A DNA stretch of 64,000 bases from Cohnella lubricantis (GTDB taxonomy: Bacteria > Bacillota > Bacilli > Paenibacillales > Paenibacillaceae). The translations under genes were made by a program, and so were the position numbers. Where the stretch lies: positions 15,063-79,062 of the forward strand of contig NZ_JACJVN010000006.1 of NCBI RefSeq assembly GCF_014212015.1, read 5' to 3'. This document shows, one piece after another, positions 8,882-17,316 of the stretch. Under the pieces are notes generated by a model. The model saw only the letters and a list, made by a program, of their open reading frames with translations, was not told where the DNA came from and ran no database searches. The stretch's first letter is position 1; each line of letters opens with the position of its first letter.

Positions 8882-11282
8882 CGAGATGCGCGAGCTGTTA
8901 TCGATCTCGACGAATCTCTTCGATGTGATCATCAAGGGGAAGCCCTATCATCCGACCGTTGAAACGTTGGAGCTTCACCGCATGGATGAGGAGTGGGAGA
9001 AGGCCGAATTAGTTGTATCCCCTCAATCGGATATTGTTCAACTAGAGGAGTTCCGGCTGTTCTCGGTGGCGCGGGGGGAGTATGTTGATGGTCTTGCCGG
9101 TGAGCAAGCGGAGCCATGCTTCTATGAGACCCAAACCTACGAGCTTCTGATCGAAGCGCGGGAAACGGGCAGTCGATTAGAGTTCTGGCATGCGAGTCCT
9201 CATCTTCGAAAAGCAATCAAGCCGGTCGGCAAAAGCGGACGCTTGCTATCCGGGGTGCTGAACTTCCAGAACGAGGTTGGCTATACGGATCTGGAGATCC
9301 GGATAGACGGCAGGCCGGCCCTGCGAATTCGGTTAGAGATTTATCCGACGAAGTTGGATTACAAGAAGGACTACCAAGCGATTCTCCATGAGGTGAATCA
9401 GCAGATCTATAATCTTTCTTTTGACTTTCTAAGACGGACCTACAATTTGACCGGGCTCCGTGAGACGCACTCTCAAAGTCTAACGGAGTATTGGACGATT
9501 CTGAAGCATGTCTTCCAGCAGCTCGCCGATACGGTCGAGCGTATTGATCGGGCGCCGCATTATCGACTCCATTCGGAGAAGAAAGCGATGGACGCTGCTA
9601 AAGTAAAGCGTGCCGGAAAAGAAAACGTTCCTTATCTGTCGAAGAATCCCCATCTTCTGCAGCGAGATGAGGAGAACGGCATTCTAGCTATCCAAGGGGT
9701 TAAGTATCGCCCTACGATGCTGCTAGAGACAAAGCGTAAGCTCGATTATGATACGGCGGAGAATCGATTTCTGCGCTGGATGCTTGAGCGAATCGATCGC
9801 AAATTGACGGAGATACGTGAGAAGCTGCTGGAACGTGGACGGGATCGAGTCACGGATCCGGAATTAGTGGAGCAGATCGTTCGAATGAAGTCACGGCTAC
9901 GGCGGTTTCTTCAATTAGATTTTCTACGGGAAGTCGGCGATCTTCGTCATATCAGTGTGTCTCTCGTGTTGCAGATGGCTCCCGGATACCGAGACGTGTA
10001 TCGGATCTACCTCATGCTGATGAAGGGACTGTCGATTCAAAGCGATCTGTTCCATCTGTCGATGAAGGATTTGGCCCAGCTTTACGAATATTGGTGCTTC
10101 CTAAAGATTCATGAGCTGCTCGCGAGCAAATATCGGCTGGTAAGCCAGGATATTATCCGGGTCAATCGGACAGGGCTGTTCGTTACGTTAGATAAGTCGC
10201 AACGAGCACGGGTTGAGTATGAGAACTCGCGTAATGGGGAACGGTTCACGTTATTCTATAATGCTCTCCACAAGGAAGACAGGGCGGCCCCAACGTTGGC
10301 ACAGCTGCCTGACAATGTGCTCACGCTATATAAGCAGGATGCGAATCAGAAGCCTCAGGTCTATAAGTATGTGTTCGACGCGAAGTATCGGTTGAATCCG
10401 GCATATGAAGGAACCTACTACCATAAGCAGTACCAGGGACCGGGGCCAGAAGAAGATGATATTAACACAATGCATCGTTATCGGGATGCGATCGTGTATC
10501 AGGAGTCGGAAACTTCTGAATACGAGCGGAGCATGTTCGGTGCTTATGTACTCTTCCCCTATGCGGACGAGGAGCGGTTCAAGGAGCATCGGTTCTATCG
10601 GAGTATTGGGCTTATTAATATTGGCGCGTTTCCATTCTTGCCGGGAACGACCGGGCTACTCGAGCAATTCCTTGACGAGTTAATTCTCGATAGTCCAGAG
10701 CGGGCATATGAGCGATCGACTCGGCCACGCGGTACGAAGCCGTACTACCGGAATAAATTCAGCGGGAAAAATGTGCTTGTCGGCTCAATGCGGACAGGAC
10801 AATTGAATAGCATCTTGGAACAGCATTATTATCATATGCCGCTCAGGAACTTGCCGGATCAAAAGCTGCTCACGCAGCTCGAATTCATTGCCCTCTGTCA
10901 GTCCCGAAGGCAGTTCCAAGAGGACGGCGGAATTCGATATTACGGCCGCATCTCCAATTGGGAGGTCAGGAAACGCGGGGATATTAAAGAGCGCCCAGCA
11001 CGTCCTGGAACTGAGTTGGATCTGTACGTTTACTTCACCATTGAGAAGTGGGAAGTCAAAGAGTCAGTAATCGCACTAGGCGGGAGCTGGATCGAAACGT
11101 GTCTGGCCACGTCCAAGTATATGTTCGACCGTGCGATTGAGTTGCCAGAATTGCGACTGGACACAGAAGAGCAGCTACGTGAGTGGCGTGAGAAACGCCG
11201 CCGTGGCAAGGTGAAGGTAAAGCTCGATCACGTGCATGTGGATCGGGCGGAACGGGTGATGGGGATTGACGTGGAGGATTAA
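8853..11282 (+). CDS. DUF2357/PD-(D/E)XK nuclease, McrC-like partner
   Basis: An 809-residue protein with a DUF2357-type N-terminal half and a restriction-endonuclease-like domain. The nuclease core is VFDAKYR, with D509 and K511, followed by EDDINTMHRYRDAIVY, the usual arrangement in DUF2357 nucleases. Residues from about 680 (QSRRQF, IRYYGRISNWEV, YFTIEKWEV) look like an extra PUA/EVE-like module that could read modified bases; this is a guess. It overlaps the McrB-like gene, so the two are co-translated. The stop at 11280 coincides with the junction to a truncated GH130 gene. The last codons, reading V-E-D, may themselves come from the GH130 VEDPR motif, so the native C-terminus may have been altered by the recombination. 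Confidence 0.8.
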   Translation: MASLLSGSPNEMRELLSISTNLFDVIIKGKPYHPTVETLELHRMDEEWEKAELVVSPQSDIVQLEEFRLFSVARGEYVDGLAGEQAEPCFYETQTYELLIEARETGSRLEFWHASPHLRKAIKPVGKSGRLLSGVLNFQNEVGYTDLEIRIDGRPALRIRLEIYPTKLDYKKDYQAILHEVNQQIYNLSFDFLRRTYNLTGLRETHSQSLTEYWTILKHVFQQLADTVERIDRAPHYRLHSEKKAMDAAKVKRAGKENVPYLSKNPHLLQRDEENGILAIQGVKYRPTMLLETKRKLDYDTAENRFLRWMLERIDRKLTEIREKLLERGRDRVTDPELVEQIVRMKSRLRRFLQLDFLREVGDLRHISVSLVLQMAPGYRDVYRIYLMLMKGLSIQSDLFHLSMKDLAQLYEYWCFLKIHELLASKYRLVSQDIIRVNRTGLFVTLDKSQRARVEYENSRNGERFTLFYNALHKEDRAAPTLAQLPDNVLTLYKQDANQKPQVYKYVFDAKYRLNPAYEGTYYHKQYQGPGPEEDDINTMHRYRDAIVYQESETSEYERSMFGAYVLFPYADEERFKEHRFYRSIGLINIGAFPFLPGTTGLLEQFLDELILDSPERAYERSTRPRGTKPYYRNKFSGKNVLVGSMRTGQLNSILEQHYYHMPLRNLPDQKLLTQLEFIALCQSRRQFQEDGGIRYYGRISNWEVRKRGDIKERPARPGTELDLYVYFTIEKWEVKESVIALGGSWIETCLATSKYMFDRAIELPELRLDTEEQLREWREKRRRGKVKVKLDHVHVDRAERVMGIDVED

Positions 11283-11731
11283 CGCTGATCGGGGACACCT
11301 ATAACATCTATTTCTCCGCTGTATCGCCGGTCGGCATCGGCGAGTCGATGGTGTCGACGAAGGACTTCCGAAGCTGCGCGCATCACGGCATGATCTTCGG
11401 GCCGGACAACAAGGACGTGATCATCTTCCCCGAGAAGGCAAATGGTAATTACTATGCGCTGCACCGGCCGACCGTTCGAAGCGCCGGCAAGCCGGAGATC
11501 TGGATTGCGGAGTCCGACAATCTGCTGTACTGGGGCAACCACAAGCATCTGGCAGGTTTACGCGAAGGCATGTGGGACAGCGGCCGGATCGGCGGCGGTG
11601 TGGTGTTCTCCTGCGGCGCACTCGCGGGCGGCGACACGGTGCGAATGTACTATGGCGCCGCGGATACGTCCATGGCCTGCGCGGAGCTAAGCGTGCGGGA
11701 GATTCTGGACAGCTTGCAAGTCATCGAATAG
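11279..11731 (+). pseudogene. 5'-truncated GH130 phosphorylase/hydrolase
   Basis: The reading frame from 11279 gives LTLIGDTYNIYFSAVSPVG, GMIFGPDNKDVIIFPEK, YALHRPTV and ends in YYGAADTSMA followed by REILDSL. This is the C-terminal half of GH130 enzymes, which act on mannosides. The N-terminal portion of roughly 100 residues, including the start and signature up to VEDPR, is missing. The first ATG (11348) would make a partial fold. The upstream neighbour is the end of the nuclease gene with no gap, so the defence block replaced the 5' half. Together with the GH43 remnant at 907-1146 it shows that the block sits in a former polysaccharide locus. Confidence 0.8.
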
Positions 11732-11748
11732 AAGCGCTTTCTTCACCC

Positions 11749-12537
11749 TCACCAAACCATCTTCACCCGCGAAGGCGAATACCCCTTCACCTTCTTGAAC
11801 ACCTTGCTGAAGTAGAACACATCCTCGAACCCGCACCGATATGCCGTCTCCGTGATCGAGAACTCGCCGCTGACCAGCATGTTCTCGGCGTTGTTCACGC
11901 GCACCTTGTTGATGTACTCCTTCACCGCGGAGCCGGTGTGCTTCTTGAACAGCGTCCCGAAGTAGGAAGGATTCAGATCGACGAGGCGGGCCAGTTCCTT
12001 GACCTCCAGGCGCAGGTGATAGTTCTCGTGAATGTACCGCAGCACCTTGCTGACATGAAGATCCGCATGATCCGCTGTATCCCTGTACCAGATCAGACGG
12101 AAGTACTTGTGCAGTATGCTCAGCATAATCGCTCGGACCCTCATGGAGGACCCGGGCTTCTTCTGCATCCATTCGAGGTTGAGTTCCTTGTAGAGCGTTA
12201 ACAGGTCGTCGCGTAGGCCGATCTTGGAGTGAATGGGGAAGGGGAGGGAGACGTCGCGGCCGGTCAGATGGTAGAGCCAGAGGTTCGCTGCGTAAGCCGC
12301 CATGGGACGATCCGGATCGATCTCCGCTTGGCGCTTGCTTCTACTGGGGATGCAGATGAGGTCGCCCTTCTCCGCGTGATAGGGAACGCCATTGACGATA
12401 TACGTCACGCTCCCCTCGAAGACGTAGGTCAGATCCACGAAGTCGATCGTCGATTCGGGCATGCTCCAGTTGGACGTACAATAACGGCAGATGAAGTATC
12501 TCATCTCCGGTACGATGCCATCGTAATCAATCGTCAT
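11749..12537 (-). CDS. AraC-family transcriptional regulator
   Basis: A 262-residue regulator with an N-terminal cupin-like sensing domain (residues 1-140, with VDLTYVFEGSVTY and AEKGDLICIP) and a C-terminal AraC double HTH (about 165-262). The second HTH ends in ETAYRCGFEDVFYFSKVFKK followed by GYSPS, the family signature. I chose ATG 12537 rather than the upstream GTG 12546 because the AGGGGTGA ribosome site lies seven bases before 12537. It is divergent from the CE15-SLH gene, sharing a 158-base promoter region, and is the obvious candidate regulator of it. Such proteins normally bind a sugar and activate the adjacent operon; the inducer is unknown. Confidence 0.88.
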   Translation of the reverse strand: MTIDYDGIVPEMRYFICRYCTSNWSMPESTIDFVDLTYVFEGSVTYIVNGVPYHAEKGDLICIPSRSKRQAEIDPDRPMAAYAANLWLYHLTGRDVSLPFPIHSKIGLRDDLLTLYKELNLEWMQKKPGSSMRVRAIMLSILHKYFRLIWYRDTADHADLHVSKVLRYIHENYHLRLEVKELARLVDLNPSYFGTLFKKHTGSAVKEYINKVRVNNAENMLVSGEFSITETAYRCGFEDVFYFSKVFKKVKGYSPSRVKMVW

Positions 12538-12655
12538 CTCAATCACCCCTGAATCTAGAGTAATTGCAGATTGTTCGTACTTCCTCTATGGAGCCTATTC
12601 TACCAGAAAAATATAATCAGAGGTGAGCCGAAAACAAGCGCGCAGCAGTTTATTT

Positions 12656-12669
12656 TGCAAACGGTTACA
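12656..12669. promoter_or_regulatory. cre (catabolite response element)
   Basis: TGCAAACGGTTACA fits the CcpA cre pattern TGNNANCGNTNNCA at every fixed position. It lies 26 bases before the CE15-SLH start codon (12696), just before the AAAGGAGG ribosome site, a position where CcpA would block transcription. The AraC gene shares the same 12538-12695 region. Glucose repression of the surface esterase is therefore likely. Confidence 0.65.
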
Positions 12670-12695
12670 GCCAATTTGCCAAAGGAGGAATGACG

Positions 12696-15600
12696 ATGAC
12701 ACGCATGTATCGATGGCTCTCTGCTCTGTTAGTCGGAAGCTTGCTGCTGGGGGTGATGCCCATGGCCGGAGCCGCCGCCGGAGCTGAAGCCGCAGCCGAT
12801 TCGTCCGAGATCTGGCCGGGATATCCCGGAGTGGACGAGCTTCCCGCGATCAACACGATTCCGGATCCGTTCAAGTTCTTCAGCAAGGAGAACGACCCTT
12901 CGGGCGACGGTTATGTGTCCAGCCCCGCGGAGTGGACGGCCCGCCGCGAAGAGATCAAGGACCTGGTCCAGCGCTACTGGCTCGGATATCGCTGGCCGAC
13001 CCAGCCCGAGAGCGTTGTCGGGGTGACCTACGAGACGGAGGAGCCGAACGTGATCTCGGTCGGGTTCGACTGGCCGCCGATCTCCACCGCGACGGAGTTC
13101 AATCTGAAGGAGGAGTTCGACAAGCTGGCCGATCAGCTGCTGGCGGGTGCCGTGGACATCCACGAGCTAATTCCTCCAGCCAATCCCTTCGGAGCTCCAA
13201 CCGTTGGAGAGGTGAAAATCACGATTGGCCCGGCAGCGGACGAGGCGGATGCCGTGGCGAAGGCGATCGAGGCGTGGAACGCCGGTTATTATCTTCCTTA
13301 TACCTCATTCGGCACTCCCAACTACGCTGTCCTGAAGGATTACACTGGCGAGCTGACGGCGCCGCCTGATCCGATGAAGCCGGTCACGTACAATACGGTG
13401 AAGATCACGAATCCGAACACCGGCGTAACAGCCGACTTCGACATTAACGTCCGGATGCCGTCGGTGACGCAGGTAGTCTATGCTTGGGGCGACGAGAATG
13501 CGCAGGTGCCCGTCATCATCGACATCGGCGGCGCGATCTCGCAGCTCGATACGGTGAATGAGCAGGGGTACGCGTATATCAGCTTCACGCCAACGGATAT
13601 CTACCCCGATGACAGCAATACGGACGACGGCATTAACCGCGACGGCGTCTATACGCAGCTGTATCCATATGACAAGGATGAATACGAGTACGCTTCCGGC
13701 GCGCTCATGGCATGGGGCTGGGGCGCGAGCCAGATCATCAGCGCCTTAGAGCAGCCGATAGAGGATGGCACGCAGACGTGGGGCGAGCAGCTGCGCATCG
13801 ACCCGGCGAAGACACTCGTGACGGGCCACTCCCGCTACGGCAAGGCGGCGATGTTCGCGGCGGCGTTCGACGACCGCTTCGATATCTGCCTGCCGAGCGA
13901 ATCGGGCGGCTCGGGCATTCAGAGCTACCGTTACAAGGTAGAGGGCAAGATCTTCAACTTTAACGTATATCCGAAGGCGGACAGGGTGTACGGCAAGACG
14001 GAGATTCCGACGGTCTCCTATGGCAGCGGCAGCAGCTGGTTCCCGGAGACGGCCGGGCAATTCGTCAACAAGGACAATCAGCTGCCGTTCGACTCCAGCG
14101 ATATTATCTCGCTAGTCGCGCCGCGTCCGTTCTTCGCGACGACGGGCATCGACGCGCACTGGCTTGGCAATGAGGGAGCTGTAGCGGCGGTGCAAGCGGC
14201 TTCCGAGGTATACGATTATATTGGCAATGATGAATTGGAGCGGAAGAATATAGCTGTGCGCGCCCGTGAGAGCAACCACGCGCTGTACAACCGCGATCTG
14301 GCATTCGTCATCGCCATCATGGATCGCGAATTTAAGCAGGATAGCGACCAGAGGCTGCATGTCCAGGATCTGTTCCCGGACGGCGACGGTTCGCTCGGCA
14401 GTATGACTTATCCGGAACAGGACTATGACAATGTCGGCGAGTTCAACTCGTATCCCTTCGACATTAATAGCTCCTACCTGCCTTGGTCGAGTCCGGACAA
14501 GTACACGCTGTGGACGGCGCAGGAGAACTTCCTGGTCGGCTATCCGGTGACGATCGCGGCGCACTCCAATGCGCCGGACGTGAAGCTGTACCTGCCGAAC
14601 GGGACGGCGGTCGATGCTGCCAGCCATGAAGGCGAGATGTTCACGTTTAACCTAGCCGCAAGTCAGGCGGTGTACGGGCGCTATGAGCTGCGGACGGCTG
14701 GGGACGATAAGCTTGACCGGAGCGTCTTCTTCGCGGCGGTAAGCCTCGCCGATGCTCTCCGCCATGCGACGTCCAAGGGCGACGAAGGCGAGGAGAACCG
14801 GCTGATCGGCTTCTCGAGCCGAATCGCGAATGACGCCGCCAACCCGCCGGAGGTGTATATCGACGGGGAGCGGACGACGATGAGCTTCACGCCGGAGCGG
14901 TTCAAGACGGAGGAGACGACGCTGCTGGAGTACGGCATTCTGTTCCATGACCCGCTGTTCGTGCGGATCGCGAACGAGGGCTGGGATGCGTCCAAGACGT
15001 TCGACATTAAGAACCTGAAGTTCGTCACGATACCGGAGTTCACGTTCGAGGTCTCGTTCGGCAACATCTACGCATCGGCGGCCAATAGCGGCAAAGAAGG
15101 CGCGGCCAACTTCACGCAGCCGATCAGTTGGAACGTGGAGAAGTTCAACAACGGTCCGGCGGAGGAGTGGCCGGTCATTCCGGATACGAAGGCCGAGAAG
15201 GACGCGCTGCTGGCAGGGGAGACGGTGACCCGCCCGGACGCTCCGGCTCCGACAGCCACGGCGTTCGATACCGAGATTGTCGGCACGAAGGTCGAGCGCA
15301 GCGGCGGCAAGACGAATGTGGTGATTAGCTTCGATGAGGAGTTGGATACGCGCGAATTCGGCTTCGGCTTGGACGTGGCGGATCATTGGGACACGACGTG
15401 GTCGGCCGACAAGAAGCAGGTGACGCTGTCCGTCGACTATGATGAGTTCCCGAGAGGGGCGAGCGCGGATCTCATCATCTTCCGTCTGAAGGACGCCGAA
15501 GGGAACCTGATCCCGGGACCGATCTATCTGCCGCTGACTTTCCCGAATACGCCGGGAGGCAATCCCGGCACGCCGGACACGCCGCCGTCCACGGATGCGC

Positions 15601-16769
15601 CGACGACGCCAGATCCGGCAACTAACACGGTGACGATGCAGCCGGCTCTCGATGGCAGCACCGGCGTCGTGAAGCTGGATGATGCGAAGGCAGCGGCGTA
15701 TATGAAGCAGAAGACGACGATTAACGTTCCAGAGTTGGCTGGCGCGACCGCATATTCGCTTGGACTTCCCGCCGCTGGCTTAACCGGCGGCGAGGATGGC
15801 GGAGCGTTGACCGTATCGACGGCGCTTGGCTCCGTCACGATACCGAGCGATATGCTCGCGGGCATTACCGGCACCGCGGACAGTGCAGCGGAAGCGGGTA
15901 TTACCATTGCGCAGGGGAACAAGGACGCTCTGCCGGCTGAGGTGAGAGACGCTCTGGGCGACAGGCCGATCGTTCAGATCACACTTACCATTGACGGGCA
16001 GCCGGCCGAGTGGAACAACCCGGACTCGAAGGTCGAGGTGTCCATTCCTTATAAGCCGACGGCGGAAGAGCTGGCGAACCCTGACCAGATCGTCGTCTGG
16101 TATATCGACGGAAGCGGGCAGCCGATTGCGGTGCCGAGCGGCCGGTATGACGCGAAGTCGGGCGCCGTTACGTTCCGGACGACTCACTTCAGCCAGTATG
16201 CCGTAGCGTATGTCGCCAAGAGCTTCAGCGGCATCGCCAAGCTGGAGTGGGCGAAGCCGGCGATTGAAGCGCTCGCCGCGAGAGGGATTCTAATGACGAG
16301 GGGCGACACCTTCGAGCCTTCCGTCCCGATCACCCGAGCGGACTTCCTGTATGGACTGGTGAGGTCGCTTGATCTGAACGCGAAGACGAACGGCAATTTC
16401 GACGATGTCACCCAAGAAGCCTACTACTACAACGAGATTGCGATCGCTCGCGCGCTGGGCATCACGACAGGCCGCGACGGCAACACATTCGCGCCTGATG
16501 ACAGTATCTCCAGGCAGGAGATGATGACGCTGACCGCACGAACGCTCGCCCTGCTAGGCAAGTTGAAGCAGGAAGACACTGCTTCGGCGCTAGACAAGTT
16601 CACGGACAAGGCGGACATCGCGCCGTATGCCGTGGACAGCGCTGCAGCCCTCGTGAGCGAAGGTTTGATTCTCGGCAGCAACGGCAAGCTCATGCCGAAG
16701 GGGAACACGACTCGAGCAGAAGCGGCGGTGTTCCTGTACAGGTTGTATAATCTGCCGACGAGCAAGTAA
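12696..16769 (+). CDS. Secreted CE15-like glucuronoyl esterase with SLH anchor
   Basis: A 1357-residue cell-surface protein. A signal peptide (residues 1-30, ending MAGAAAGA) precedes an alpha/beta-hydrolase domain to about residue 540. The nucleophile motif GHSRYGK has Ser379; SESGGSG follows; His528 in SNHALYNRD is the likely catalytic histidine. This order matches CE15 glucuronoyl esterases, which cleave lignin-glucuronoxylan esters, although the usual GCSRxGK motif has H in place of C. A beta-rich region, a Pro/Thr linker near 950-980, a further beta-rich domain and three SLH repeats (about 1170-1357) follow, anchoring it to wall polymers. ATG 12696 has proper spacing from AAAGGAGG; ATG 12690 is too close. 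A cre lies upstream. Confidence 0.8.
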   Translation: MTRMYRWLSALLVGSLLLGVMPMAGAAAGAEAAADSSEIWPGYPGVDELPAINTIPDPFKFFSKENDPSGDGYVSSPAEWTARREEIKDLVQRYWLGYRWPTQPESVVGVTYETEEPNVISVGFDWPPISTATEFNLKEEFDKLADQLLAGAVDIHELIPPANPFGAPTVGEVKITIGPAADEADAVAKAIEAWNAGYYLPYTSFGTPNYAVLKDYTGELTAPPDPMKPVTYNTVKITNPNTGVTADFDINVRMPSVTQVVYAWGDENAQVPVIIDIGGAISQLDTVNEQGYAYISFTPTDIYPDDSNTDDGINRDGVYTQLYPYDKDEYEYASGALMAWGWGASQIISALEQPIEDGTQTWGEQLRIDPAKTLVTGHSRYGKAAMFAAAFDDRFDICLPSESGGSGIQSYRYKVEGKIFNFNVYPKADRVYGKTEIPTVSYGSGSSWFPETAGQFVNKDNQLPFDSSDIISLVAPRPFFATTGIDAHWLGNEGAVAAVQAASEVYDYIGNDELERKNIAVRARESNHALYNRDLAFVIAIMDREFKQDSDQRLHVQDLFPDGDGSLGSMTYPEQDYDNVGEFNSYPFDINSSYLPWSSPDKYTLWTAQENFLVGYPVTIAAHSNAPDVKLYLPNGTAVDAASHEGEMFTFNLAASQAVYGRYELRTAGDDKLDRSVFFAAVSLADALRHATSKGDEGEENRLIGFSSRIANDAANPPEVYIDGERTTMSFTPERFKTEETTLLEYGILFHDPLFVRIANEGWDASKTFDIKNLKFVTIPEFTFEVSFGNIYASAANSGKEGAANFTQPISWNVEKFNNGPAEEWPVIPDTKAEKDALLAGETVTRPDAPAPTATAFDTEIVGTKVERSGGKTNVVISFDEELDTREFGFGLDVADHWDTTWSADKKQVTLSVDYDEFPRGASADLIIFRLKDAEGNLIPGPIYLPLTFPNTPGGNPGTPDTPPSTDAPTTPDPATNTVTMQPALDGSTGVVKLDDAKAAAYMKQKTTINVPELAGATAYSLGLPAAGLTGGEDGGALTVSTALGSVTIPSDMLAGITGTADSAAEAGITIAQGNKDALPAEVRDALGDRPIVQITLTIDGQPAEWNNPDSKVEVSIPYKPTAEELANPDQIVVWYIDGSGQPIAVPSGRYDAKSGAVTFRTTHFSQYAVAYVAKSFSGIAKLEWAKPAIEALAARGILMTRGDTFEPSVPITRADFLYGLVRSLDLNAKTNGNFDDVTQEAYYYNEIAIARALGITTGRDGNTFAPDDSISRQEMMTLTARTLALLGKLKQEDTASALDKFTDKADIAPYAVDSAAALVSEGLILGSNGKLMPKGNTTRAEAAVFLYRLYNLPTSK

Positions 16770-16790
16770 CGGGCCATATCGTATAGAAGA

Positions 16791-16826
16791 AGAGACGCGA
16801 CGGGGGTTCCTCCCGCGCGTCTCTTT
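16791..16826 (+). terminator. Terminator after the CE15-SLH gene
   Basis: AGAGACGCG (16791-16799) pairs with CGCGTCTCT (16816-16824), with a G/C-rich inner loop and a short T run. It ends the CE15-SLH transcript. Confidence 0.7.
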
Positions 16827-16836
16827 GTCATGGAAT

Positions 16837-16855
16837 AAATATTCTCTGAATATTT
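16837..16855. promoter_or_regulatory. 19-bp palindrome in the 16827-17316 gap
   Basis: AAATATTC and GAATATTT form a perfect 8-bp inverted repeat around TCT. It is operator-like but 460 bases from the next start, so its target is unclear. The gap is AT-rich, contains no convincing gene, and also holds the cre-like site at 17184-17198. Confidence 0.3.
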
Positions 16856-17183
16856 CTACTAACTTGTCCAATTTTCCTTAACATATCCTATACAATAATA
16901 GGTAAGATAAAATGGACTATATTCCCAATAGCCTTTAAATAAGGTTAATGTCATGTTACATTACATATAAATATCTTGGATCGTCGGTTGCCAAGCCGAA
17001 TCGATGTGGATCGCTTCCTTAGGCGAAGCGTGGGAAAATCATAAATTAGGAGAATGACGCAACAATTGAAGCTCGCTCCCAGTCCTCCTGCCGCAAGCGC
17101 ATAACGAGCTCCGTAATTATTTATTTCTTCCGTTTTAGCATTTTCCACACACGACAAACCCTTATATCATACGGTTTCCATTG

Positions 17184-17198
17184 TGTAAAGCGCTACCA
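17184..17198. promoter_or_regulatory. cre-like or LacI-type operator upstream of the sugar importer
   Basis: TGTAAAGCGCTACCA contains the AAGCGCT core of CcpA/LacI-family operators but deviates from the 14-base cre consensus at its left end. It lies 120 bases before the lipoprotein gene. Repression of the importer is plausible but not certain. Confidence 0.35.
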
Positions 17199-17316
17199 AA
17201 AGATTTCTGAAAATTGGCGAGATATTCCTAAATTTACTTCCGTAAAATGCGTCCCTAAACTTATATTCAAGCAGGTCGACGGCCTGATATCACTCAAATT
17301 ACGGGAGGAAGATTCG

